From: Lytechinus pictus
Taxonomy: Eukaryota > Echinodermata > Echinoidea > Temnopleuroida > Toxopneustidae
DNA: 64,000 bases
Reading direction: 5' to 3'
Assembly: GCF_037042905.1 (NCBI RefSeq)
Contig: NC_087247.1
Location: 64,999,420-65,063,419 of the forward strand
The notes beneath the pieces are model-generated. The model searched no databases. It worked only from the letters and a program-made list of their open reading frames with translations, and was not told the DNA's origin. A program made the position numbers and the translations under genes. Shown in pieces: positions 11,855 to 23,200 of the stretch (its first letter is position 1; every line of letters starts with the position of its first letter).

Positions 11855-12570
11855 GACAAGAGTTTTCAACTACTACAAGTATGCCAATTGTTTGTACGAT
11901 AACTGATGCCAGTTATGGAATGTATGTACCACTTACTCTTGTGGAACGGCCTGTTAATTTTCTGATTGACACAGGAGCAATGCTTACCATACTTTCAATT
12001 TCCTTGTACAAGCAAATACAAAGAAGGAATGAATTGTTCCCTACAAATATTAGACTAAAGCAAGCTGATGGGGCAGAAGTTACAGTGTATGGAACCGTTT
12101 TCTTAACCCTGGAAATTGGACTCACTAAACTTCAAACTTCGTTCGTAGTGGCCAACATTCGTAATGATGGAATTCTTGGCATGGATGTACTTCTCAAGAC
12201 AGGAAGTGTTATACATTGTGATAAGTTTGAACTTCAGCTCAATGGTGAGACTATTCAATGTGCAGACTCAGCTGGTAAAATTTTGTCAGTACGACAAGTT
12301 GACAATACCTCGGAGGAAATAAGCCAAGTACCGGATTTCCTTCAACCTCTTTATGAGAAGTCGAAAGAAAACACTAGCAGTAATGAACATACAAAGATAG
12401 CTAAGCTTCTATCTGACTATCAAGATGTATTCTCTCAAGGTGATCATGACATTGGCCGCACTGATAAGGTGACACATAGCATACATACCACTTGTCCCGC
12501 GCCAATTCATCAAAGGCCAAGACGTTCCCCATTTGGACAGAGGGAAGAAATTGAGAAACAAGTACAAGAC
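11795..12570 (+). pseudogene. pol: Protease and pol linker of the LTR retrotransposon, cut short
   Basis: This frame is -1 relative to gag and is reached by frameshifting at 11,788. It holds the retropepsin active site LIDTGA (about 11,962-11,980) and the second conserved box ILGMD (about 12,172-12,186), so the protease domain is complete to the eye. A linker follows with the pre-RT signature ending in RRSPFGQREEIEKQ. The frame meets a TAG at 12,571-12,573 that is the first codon of an inserted DNA transposon. Function would be polyprotein cleavage. No damage to the protease itself is seen. Confidence 0.85.
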
Positions 12571-13515
12571 TAGCCTCTTGTCGAGGCCCTGGCGGCTGCT
12601 TCCCGAGCGAAGCGAGGGATTTCCTAATTCGCGAAGCGAATTAGGCCTGGCGCGAGCCAGGGCCTCTTGACATCTGAACTGAATTATATATTCATGAGGA
12701 ACGTCTTCCTAATGAATATACATGAGTCATGATATTACCGGTCACCGAGTAAACCAATGAAATGTCAGAGCTGTTTCGTTTTGGGTTCGGAATACTATAT
12801 AGTATAGTAGTGCATTATTCTCAGGATTATTCTGCAGGGGATTCATTTAATTGCGGGACACTAAAGGGGATATAACCAGCAAAATGCTACAAGTAGTGGT
12901 ACTACTAGTACTACTACTACTACTACTACTACTGCTGGCCGTAACAGACCCATCACCGCCCCGAAACTTCCCGGAAGATACTGCTCAGCCGCTGGTCAGA
13001 CTCGAGTCCCAGCAACTCCACCCCAGCTTCCCTCACTGCACTGCACAGCGGAGATCGATAATCGACGCCCCGGTTCGACCGGTGGAATCGCATGAAATAT
13101 TACATTTTTTCCATATCCTGTGGGTAGATTTACAAAGACATCTCGTCCCTTCAGTGCAGAGTTAATTTCATCGACTTGCAAATCCTTAAATCGGTCAATA
13201 TTCAGCATTTTAGAGTCATATTCAGCGCTCTTTGATATTTCGTCGTCACTCTTCGCCAAGAATCCAAGGGTCGCCATTCAAGATGAGCTCATGAATATTT
13301 AATATGACATCATAGCAGCTCGCGCTCTCATTGGATGATTTTCACCGACCAGTTTTTGGTCGGTGAATTGGTAAAAACAATAAAAAACAAAAGAAAGTCG
13401 GTGAAATTCGGGTCAGATGTCAAGAGGCCCTTTCTCGCGGCGCTCTGCTTCGCTCTCTCCCTTGCTTTGCCATGTTCGCTCGGAAAGCAGCCGACAGAGC
13501 CTCGACAAGAGGCTA
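12571..13515. mobile_element. Mutator-like DNA transposon, 945 bp, 9-bp target duplication
   Basis: GTACAAGAC stands immediately left (12,562-12,570) and right (13,516-13,524), a perfect 9-bp duplication. Both ends begin TAGCCTCTTGTCGAGGC when read inward and stay alike for about 40 bp. A second shared block, GGCCTCTTGACATCTGA, lies about 90 bp in at both ends, so the inverted repeats are about 105 bp with a divergent middle. Long repeats with a 9-bp duplication fit MuDR/MULE or Rehavkus elements. The interior holds a (TAC)n tract (12,898-12,933) and a helicase-like fragment, with no transposase frame. It is a non-autonomous copy. Confidence 0.9.
13090..13277 (-). pseudogene. RecQ-like helicase N-terminal fragment carried by the transposon
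   Basis: Read on the - strand, the frame has a Q-motif-like FKDLQVDEINSALKGRDVF followed by the Walker A-like box VNLPTGYGKN. RecQ-family DEAD-type helicases have F...LRxxQxxAI...G.D.....PTGxGKS. The serine that coordinates magnesium is Asn here. The match stops after VIFHAIP and the remainder (to 12,996) is unrelated. About 60 residues of a roughly 400-residue core are present, so it cannot be a working helicase. It may be a captured host exon or a relic of the autonomous parent element. Confidence 0.65.
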
Positions 13516-13524
13516 GTACAAGAC

Positions 13525-13674
13525 ATGCTAGATCGGGGCATAATAAAACCATCAGCAAGTCCATGGTCATCACCAGTCGTTCTAGTTGGAAAGAAGGATG
13601 GATCAAAGCGGTTCTGCATTGACTATTGGTGGTTTGCGGAAAGTCCATCAAAGATTGAATCCATTAAAGATTAA
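13525..13674 (+). pseudogene. pol: Start of reverse transcriptase, truncated
   Basis: This is the continuation of the retrotransposon frame right of the transposon. It contains the first RT blocks, [19 protein letters not shown] and [14 protein letters not shown]. It then leaves the family pattern and stops at 13,672-13,674. The catalytic YxDD block and everything after it are missing. If the transposon and one duplication copy are removed the reading frame is continuous, so the insertion fell into an open frame. Confidence 0.85.
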
Positions 13675-13799
13675 GAAAGTTATTAGAAGTTTGAGTTTTT
13701 GATCTGTGACGTCATATACTAGCAGCTGCCCCGTATTTAAGTCAGTACCCAGAAGGATTTATTTCTTGAAAACTTTAGCGCCTGTATGGCAATTCAGCT

Positions 13800-14097
13800 A
13801 CAGCCAGAGTAGAAGTATGGTACCAAGTTTCAAGTGCATATGTTATATAGTAATTTTCTGAGGTGTTTATCTAGTTGCCTATTCAATGAGGCACTAGATA
13901 TTACCCAGGCTCTAGCTCCAGCTGCTATAGGCGGTTGGTGCATCTATGGAATTTATCCTGCCGCGTACCCATTCACCCCACCTGGGTTGAGTGCAGCATG
14001 ATGTGGGTCAATTTCTTGTGGAAGGAAAACACGCCTTGGCTGAGATTTTCACACACGTCCATCTGACTGAAAGACAAGAGTCATAACCACTAGACTT
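13800..14097 (-). mobile_element. tRNA-derived SINE, - strand
   Basis: Read on the - strand from 14,097, it starts AGTCTAGTGGTTATGACTC (A-box-like), has a degenerate B box (GGACGTGTG) and then the body CTCAACCCAGGTGGGGTGAA and TGGGTACGCGGCAGGA. This body is related to that of the SINE at 401-775. The 3' part near 13,800-13,860 is degenerate. It ends about 70 bp upstream of the first coding exon of the coiled-coil gene. Confidence 0.65.
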
Positions 14098-14168
14098 TTA
14101 TGCCCCATTGTGATATGTCAATGGACATATTGTTCTTATTATTACTTTCATTTACTTTCATTTTAGAA

Positions 14169-14259
14169 ATGGATCGACGACAGCCAAGAAAGTGCAAGTC
14201 TCTCTATGCAAAAGTTGATCAGCATTCCCCTAGCTCAATTGATGAAAGTAGGAAAGCAG
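14169..14259 (+). CDS. Coiled-coil gene, coding exon 1
   Basis: This exon encodes residues 1-30, starting MDRRQPRKCKSLYAK, and ends in phase 1 before GTAAAA. A longer in-frame start at 14,100 would be read from the pyrimidine tract before the acceptor and was not used. Confidence 0.7.
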
Positions 14260-17200
14260 GTAAAAAAAAATCAAGATTTAATTTCTTGTCTATACACAAC
14301 GATTTGAAGAAAACAATCTTGCCACATTGAAATGCATTAATAATACAAAGAACATTACTTAGGAATCATACAAATATAATAGGAAAGGACTGCCAGAATT
14401 AGTTGAAAAATATATATGTCGCATGTTCATATTCTATGTCATAATGTAATTGATTCACTTTCACTAAACATTCATCCTTTCATATTTCTTGCACAATTTT
14501 CCCCTTTAGAAGTTGGTGTGTAGTTAATATTCACCTCTACATGATATAACTTTCCTATAACCCTTTGCATGAACATCTTTCCTTTTTCACTGGTGAACAT
14601 CTCGAGCAAGCATTTCTCTCTTCCCCAGTGACGGGAAAATGTGCTCTTTGCACCGACATGTCTTCCCTGGCGTAAGTTGTCGGGCGATTGAGATTGGGCG
14701 AAGTAAGTTCAGGCTAGGGGAGAAGTGAGCTTTCACACAGGCCATTTCACCGGCGAAGTTCTCCTATGCACCTTTTACACTGGGCTCTTTTTCTTTTGCC
14801 TGTGAAGTTCGCCAGGGAAAATTTCAGTATAATATTGGTATTAAACTCGTTTGCAAATTTCAACAAAGATATATGATTAGGGTTTAAAACAAGTAACATG
14901 TGGTTATTGAAGTTGTGTAGCAATGATTTTAATCTTGTCTTACCTCCATACTGTACATGCAGCAGCAAGATTTCCCTGTAATTAAATGCTTTTGAGACAG
15001 ATCACTTATTAAAACACAGAACTAAGATTTTGACACTTGAAATAATTTTGAAAGTATGCTGCAAGTTCTAGGGTTGTGGGCCAAATAAGTCTCAGAATTT
15101 TCTGTGGAATGATTTAACAATACAAACTTTGTGAAGTCTCATAATATGACACCATGTGTGTCACAGGAAGACAAAATACTCACTCATGGCTCTATTAGGC
15201 TATATTGAATTTGTTAACATGATTTATTTAATTGTATTGTTCTTCGCAGCAGCACATCTACCGACATTGTCTACATTCTATGACAACTGTACGTCTCCTA
15301 TTGTAAAGCGAAGGAGACCAAGTAGTGAAGAAGATGATTCCCATTGGCTGTTAGGTCAAACCCCTCTTCCACGTATCAAGCCAGTATTTCAAAGGGCCAA
15401 TACTCCTGACATGGTGGAAGATTCAAAAGCAGTCGTACAAGAGCAGATTGCTGCATCTACTCCAAACAAAAATTCTTGTCCAATTGACGTTCATGAAGCG
15501 ACTTCTAGCCCTGTAAAATCAGGTCTAACCAACTCTAGACCAGCAAAGAGACTAGATTCTGGGATTGGGAGTGAGATAAGTAGTGGCAGTGAGACCATGG
15601 ACTCAGATAGATGGCCCTCACCAATCACCTCTGGGTCATCAGTAGCTAACCAGGGTTCAGACATTACAAAAGAACATGAGAATAAGACACAGGAGGTCAA
15701 AGTTCATGATGGTATTGATGAAGAACACCTACAAGCCATGGCTGGGATTGAGCTTCTTAGATCCAGAGTTAAAGAATTGAAGAGAACTAAATTAGGTGAG
15801 GAGCAGTGTCATGATTCATTCATATATCATCGGCCCAAATTGACAAAGTTGGTTTTGAAGACCATCAGTTGAACCAATGGTTCATGCAGATTTCCTGTAT
15901 AAATTATATTGAAATATGACCATGTTGATGCATGCTTTGTAACAGTGTGGCAAATTGACGCTTGTTGCTATGGTTGAGCACGCTCTTTTATTCATGAGTC
16001 TATTGCATTGAATGAATGAGTCCAAAACAGTAGATTCATAAATGAAATAGTATCAACCATAGCACCAAGCGTCAATTTAGCAGGATGTGATGAAAGCGCG
16101 CATCAGCATTGGACACTTAAGAAATATATATATATATGGTAAATTAAGTGTGATTTATACAGCAAATATGCATAAACCGTTGGTTCAACTAATGGTTTTC
16201 TAAACCACCTTTGTGAATTCGGGCTATTTTGTCTGAAATACTGATATTATTTCCCTTCACTTGATGGAAAATGGGGTGTCTTCCAAGTTATAAATTTACA
16301 ATTTTGAACATTTGTTTGAATCAATTATGATCTCTGGTAAGCTAGAATATATGCTAAAGATCTTTTGAAGAGATGCCTAATATTATATCCCCTGTTCCTT
16401 TTGAAATTTCTATTTCCTGTAGAGCTAGAGAGGACAAAGATGGAGTTACGTGAGGTACGGGAGGAGGCAAGGAGAGACATGGAAGAGGTAGAGAGAAGAG
16501 CACATATAAACATGACTGCAGCTATTCAGAGTAAGGTAGATGCTGTTAAGGAGCAGGCTGAGAAAGATGTTGAAGCTGTGAGAATAGAGAATAAAGCATT
16601 TCAAGAGACATTAGAGAAACAAGCAAAGAAGGACAGGGAAGCAATGGAGAAACTAGCCAGCAATCAGTTGGAGGTAGGTAGCCCATAGTAGAAATAGCAA
16701 TGTCCAAAATGAATCATATTATAATTTTGTTGATCCCTACCACAGACATGCCATCTGTTCCCCTTTTAGAGTATTTGTTCCTCTTTCTTGCTATAAATAC
16801 ACCAATACTTTTTTGTATGATTTGTTACTTTTTTTAAATTTCTGATCATGGAGTATGTATTATACACAGCGCGTGACACTAGCGCCGGTCCGACAGTCCC
16901 AGACTGGTAAAAATCACTGTCGGGCCAGTTACTTGTTGCATGAAACGAACAAGTAAATTCTTGCATACGAGCACATGTTTTAAAGGGTGGATTACCGTAA
17001 GTAACGGTTTATTAACCGCACCTTTTTCTCGGCGGGATAGAAGCAAAAGTCGGGGTGCGGTTTATCCACGGTGACGGGTCTGAGCCAGCCCGTCGTAACC
17101 CCTCCCGAACATGTAAGACGTCTGCCAGTTCACAACACATCGAGTGACCGGGCAATGTCGTTTAGTGGGGTATGAGCCGCGGGTAATGAGAAGCGATTAT

Positions 17201-20200
17201 TACGATCTTATCAAATATTGTCCATAACGCACACCCCCCTTCATGACACTAATTTCGACTTTATTTTCGGTTTAAAGCAGTGAAGTTCCCTTTCAAAGAG
17301 ACGCCAAGCATACTCGGTAATATTTTGTCACAGCTGAGCGAGCGTGAGAGTTGAGTGAGCTGAGCTAGCTTGCGTTGTATTGCGGTTATAGTGCGACTTA
17401 AGCTGGCGCTATTCATTTTAACCCTCGATCCCTCGAAAGTCCCGTTTCGCGCCAGCTTATTTTTTCTTTCCCGTTTGCTTTTCATAAGATACCATGCACA
17501 CCACGCACGAGAGAGACGGCACGAAGCCTTAAAAACAACTAAAAAATGCCAATTTCTTTGTTTCTTGAACCTTCCTGTAATCCCGTATCCAAAATTAATG
17601 CTAAGACTTTGAATGCTAGACAAATTCTGAAAGTGATTGTGAGTTTGTGATGCAAGAAATGTGAATGTTTCTTCCTCCTACGCTGGGAAAGACACAGATC
17701 ATTATTTGATAAGATGTACTGGTAGTGGTACCGTATCGTAGTTTGCAATGTACAAGAACGGCAGTGCTGTGTGTGTGTACACTGTGACTGTGAGGTGAGT
17801 GAGTGTGTAAGTGGCCAATATTGTTGGGACCTTTCTTTCTTGCTAACATTTGTAGATGAATTGATCAAGAACAGCAGATTTCCGCATACCGGTAATCTCT
17901 TTGGATACTTTGAAATCTTTAACTTAGTTTTTTTTTTTTTTTTTTTAGTCCAAAGTTTGGGGTGCGGTTAATCCAGCGGTTTATAGTCCGTTACTTACGG
18001 TATCAAGTTTTTAAGTAGAGTAATTTCACATGTTTTTTCACCGATCTCACTACAACAGGCTGGCGATCGTTACGTTGAGACAATTTTTTTTAAATACTTT
18101 TTTTTTCCTTACAAGAATACTTTTTTTTTGTTGTAGAAGGTTGGCAGGTCTGCTACCAAGGTAGACTGAAACCAAGTTATAATCCATCTATCTTTCAATT
18201 ATGAATGCAATGTATGATATCTGTGACCCTTTGTATATTTGAAATTATAAATGAAAATATAGGTTTGGTTGAATGCTCAGAATAATTTCTTTTTCTTTCT
18301 TTTTTTTTTTTAGGAAAGTTTTTTTTATTCGCTTGTCCTAGACGGGAAGTATTGTGGTATCACGCTCGGTGTCCGTCTGTTAACTTTTCCTTGTAAATGC
18401 GATAACTTCAGTTTAACTTAATCTTGGCTCATGTGTGTATGATACTAGCATGGATCCCAGGAAGCCTATCGATTTTAAGGTCAAAGGTCAAGGTCACAGT
18501 GGCATGTTTTCATCTTACCCTTCTGAAGTCCTTGTAAAAGTGATATCTTCAGTTTAAAGGAAAATGAAAGGATAGATTTATTATCTGATCATAAAGTGAT
18601 TACATTTCACTGATTAAAATAAAATTAAAATGAGGCAAAACGGTTTCCTATTTCCCATGATATGCCAAGTCAAAGTTATCAATATTTTGATATTTGAAAG
18701 ACCCGTGGAGATCGCCATTTTGCTCATACTCCCTATATCTCCGTGGGGGGTTGTGACGTCAGCGACGTACAACTCGGTGTCCGACCTCGGCACTCGCCTT
18801 TGATTGCTAGCATAAAATACATGGGCCAGAGTGGTCAGAAAGGGGCACAAAATGCAGCTTTTGCCAAATTCCTGATCCGCAGAAGAGGCCAGAAATCTCT
18901 TTAAAAAATGAGTGGCTGCACTAAAGGTGGAGAAATACAACAATTCTTCCAAATTCACGAGGAATGATGTTATTCGTAGCGAGCATTTTACCGATTTCTT
19001 CGGCCGAGTATTGGGACTCGAAGTCGTAGGCTCTCGGGCCTTCTAACTAAGTTCTATTTCAATACAAACGTCCGATAAGTTTTGTTTTACTTAAAATCGA
19101 CGGTAACAAATAATAAACAACGTTAGATATATTGAAAAATAGCACAATTAACAATTTAATGATATTCAAACGGGATAGACAACCAAACTTCCAACATAAC
19201 AGTTAACACGATCACTCGGTTCGTGGGCCGGCGGTCGGCACTCAAGGGTTCATTACATGCTGCCGCGCACAGAAAAATCAAGCCACAGAAGTCGTGTGTT
19301 GTGGACACCAGAAGGAAGATCCCAGCACGCGCGACCCACTAGATAGAAATCCACTGCCAAACGCGGTTCACGGTGCTGGCTTATAATACTAACCTCGCAA
19401 TACGTGTGATGAGTGGGCGGCCGGGGACGGCTGTATATACTGCACTGTCTACGTACAAATTTAGCTTTGTCAAATTTGCCAATTTGGTAATAGTAAATAA
19501 ATGTGTAAACATTTTCATCAAAACTCATCAATTTGTGTTTTAAACCATAGAATAATTTGAATAGCTTTTTGATAATATTTTCAAGTGTTTTTATGTGTAT
19601 ATTATATTTATTTCTTGTAAAAAAAGTATCTATATTATGCGAACTCGGGGTTGGTTTCAGCCTGTGACTAGCTGCACATGGAAGCTAGTACCGAGAGCAG
19701 TTGTACGTCGCTGACGTCACAATTTTGAACGAACCTCGCAACAATGGCGATCTCCATTCAGAGACTTTGAACGTGAAGAAGTCTAACTTTGAAGAGGTGG
19801 TACTCCACTCTGGGAAATCGGATATGGGTATAAGTGGATTCATTTTGATTATCATTTACTTATCAATGATATTATGTGGTATTACATTTTGGGTTTCATT
19901 CTCCTTTAACTTAACCTAGGCTCATATAATTTGGTGTGAATGATACTAGCATGGATCCCAGGTGTTTTATTGATTTTGAGGAGAAAAGGTCAAAGGTGAA
20001 GTCGAAATCTTCCACTTTTCTTGCTTGACCAATAACTCCATTTTTGTGTTACAGGCGGATGTATTATGTGCTTGCCTTAGCGACACTCATGTTGTTATAT
20101 TCATCTTATCTCACTGTTGGTGATATCCTAAGACCTTTTAACAATCGTTTGCAACGGCTTAGACACAGTAGCTCACAGTGTGTGAATACATTTTTTTTTT

Positions 20201-23200
20201 TTTCTGTTCCAATATAGAGTATGCCAGATAAAAGTGACGTGGCCTCAGGTTAGGTCTAATAGGAAATGATGTGAAATGATGTGAACAACTGAGGTTCACC
20301 AACCTGTTTCAAGTATTGACAAATGATTTTTTTTTTGCATATTTGCATCCATATGTGATTGGTAAATCTCAACAGAGATCTAAACAATATTTGGTTGGCG
20401 GAGGTGCAGTTGCTTAAGGGCAATTCCATAGGTTGGTAGACATGAGCTTAAAAATTCAAATTCAATATTTTCTTGAATTTTTAAATACCTTAAGTCCTTT
20501 ATACATGATAGTTTCAGGAACAAAAAATAAAAAGTTTATTTTCATGTATACTTTGGAAAAAAATGGTCAAAAGTTGTGTCTTCCATTCTGTACCAAAATA
20601 CAAGAAATATAGTGAAAAATTAAATATGCCTTATTACCATTTTGTTATTGCAACATCATACCACTTTATATATTTCTGAAGTTTAGAAGAGTCAAAATAC
20701 TTAAAATACACAACAGATTTTCAATTAAATTTGTAGTACTCGTTCAAAAATAAATATCGCAACCTGCTCAGGTGATGTAACGCGAGTAACCAAAAAAACT
20801 GACTTTTCTGAGAGAAAAATTCTTCACAGTTAATTGGTGGGATTTTAAATTCTCTTCCTTCAAACAATCTTTGACATGGTGATGACTATCAAAATCATTA
20901 AGAAATACAAATTTTTATAAAAATGAAGAAGAAAAACTGTAACGTGAGTAACTGTGTAACGTGAGTAACCATCATGTAACGTGAGTAACCAGTAAAAATT
21001 ATGAAGTTAGGTAACATTTTCTGTTGGATATCAAGTTTTAAGTCTCATGGTGAGTTGTGAAGTTATTTTTGATTAATTGAAAGCAAAATGAGGGTACACC
21101 TCTTTGATGTGACTCTTTTTTCATCAAAATATCAGTGGTCATACAATCACACACAAAAATTGAATACTACAGTAGTAGAAGTATTCACACTGCGAGAGTG
21201 CATTAGTAAGACTCCAAGCTTAGATTAACCAAACTTTAAAGAGTCTTCGAACAATACATTGAATGCCCTTAACCCTATCTAGGCCTCCCAAGCCCCCCCC
21301 CCCCCCCCCTTGAGATCTCGGCCATTCGCCACGCGATCGTGCCGAAAATTGGCACACAGGTTGTCTTGGACATAATCTACAAAACTGTACAGTAATTCAT
21401 TTGATGCAAATTGGTAGTAAGCGATTTTGCTAATTTATGCGTAATTAGTAAGCAAAATCATACTTTTCCCTCTTACTCCCTAAATAAAGCTCCAATTGTT
21501 CCAAATTTTGGTATAAAAACTCTTTTTGGTGTTCCTAGCAAGTGTACTTGAAAAAAATTGCAATATCAGATCAATTTCTTATTTATTTTATTGTTTTTTG
21601 CAATTTCTTATGTATTTCTTTGTTTTTTTGGACCTTTTGTTTTTCATTGTTTTTTCAATGAAATTTGTTGGGTACTCTTCTGAGATCATAAACGGCATAA
21701 AATAAATACATTTAGACCAGCAAAACTAAAAATAATCATACATTTATGATTTTTGGTTAAAAACAGAATTTGTATTGACTTTGAAGAACCTGCTCCTTTT
21801 CTAATCCTTACATGACGGTGTGATTGGTTGATCAGTTTCTAGCTTTTTTTTCATTTACCAATGTTGATGTACATATATCGGGATCTCATTTTTACTTTGA
21901 CAGTCATTCTGCAAGGATCAATATTACTGACACTCTTCATGTCAAAGAAACTAGATCCACCGTCTATTGCTAATAATAGCGGACACTTTAAATTCACAGA
22001 CACTTTTTTAATCAGCTGTATAGTAGTCAAAATTATGCAGGTTAAAATGACACGGAGAGTATCAAGAAATGGAAGCTCAATGTGTCTTTGTACTGTATAG
22101 CCCATCTGAACTGTACATTTTAATTGTGTTTGCCTATACTCATAGCTGGTTCTTCAATTGATGTTGAGGGTTTTACATTTATGATTTACACAGCCCAGGC
22201 CAGATCTCGTACAGTTTAGTGAATACATTACCAATATACTGACCAATGAGTAAAAGAGAGGAGGAAACTTATTCAGAATGTTAACTTTAAACATAAACTG
22301 GTGTCTGAAATCCTACTCATATTATTACAGAAACATGAATTTTACACACATTATTGAATTTTTAGTGACATTTATGTTGTTGAACATACATGGACAAAAT
22401 GTAACGTGAGTAACCACTTTATCTGAACCCCTATTAAAAACCATGTGTTCTTTATTTTTTTAATTATATACAAAGATTGTCTCCCTAATATACTTCTTTG
22501 AAATGGATATAATCAACTTTCATAAAAGCCTTGTATGAGGACACTTTTCACTTATGTTGACTTTTCATTTTATGCATGTCCAAATCACGTAACGTGAGTA
22601 ACCGACACATTTCAAAGATTTGCCAGGAGCATAATAAAATTTCCCAAGTTTTGTTTTTATACAAGAAAGAAAGAGAATCATTATTATCAGGAATTGTACA
22701 GTCCTATCTTTGTTTTTGTTTTGTTTTTTGTTATTTAAATTTTTTATGCCTACAGACATTACGTAAACAATTAGAGAAAGAACTGGAGTTAGAAGGTGCG
22801 AAGGCGAAGAAGAATGAACAAGCTGCTGTTCGAGCTGCTGAAGAGAAGATTCTTAGAAAAATGGACTCTATGCAGAGAAAGATGCAAGGTAAAATAGATG
22901 CAGCGGAAAAGGAACGAAAGAAAGCAGTGGAAGATATCCAGAGAGAAACCAAGAGGGAGGTTGAAAGTTGTCAAAGGATTGCAGAACAGGCTGTGATGAG
23001 ATATAACAAACTCATTGCAGAGTATAATGTCTTAGAGGTAAGTTCTATTACAGAGAGAGTTTCAGATAATACAACATTTGCCCTATTCTTCATTTTGTTA
23101 AAGATATAAAGTAAGAATGAAATTGTAAAAGATATTGTGGCTAAGTCAGGGTTATAGTTTTCAACCAACATTGAATAAAAAAATATGAAGTGTATTGTGG

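Larger units (their letters stand above)
10403..13674 (+). mobile_element. Ty3/gypsy-type LTR retrotransposon, 5' part, dead
   Basis: The order is that of an LTR retrotransposon: primer-binding site (10,405), leader, gag with a CCHC knuckle (10,781-11,854), a -1 frameshift site (11,788), aspartic protease and the start of reverse transcriptase. A 945-bp DNA transposon (12,571-13,515) splits the protease-RT frame. Past the RT start (about 13,625) the family's expected sequence stops matching, with no RNase H, integrase or 3' LTR. The copy is therefore both interrupted and 3'-truncated. Order and motifs fit Metaviridae. The exact clade cannot be told without the catalytic RT domain. Confidence 0.88.

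Noticed and set aside
12851..13165. + strand frame with a Leu-rich run
   Set aside because: The Leu run is a (TAC)n-type microsatellite in the Mutator-like element.
14100..14330. Longer + strand start giving a signal-peptide-like leader before MDRRQPRK
   Set aside because: The hydrophobic stretch is the translated pyrimidine tract ending in TTTTAG, a splice acceptor, so it is intron and not a leader.
22576..22755. Upstream extension of coiled-coil exon 4 from an ATG at 22,576
   Set aside because: It starts in the W1 element and crosses the acceptor TACAG, so it is intron read-through.
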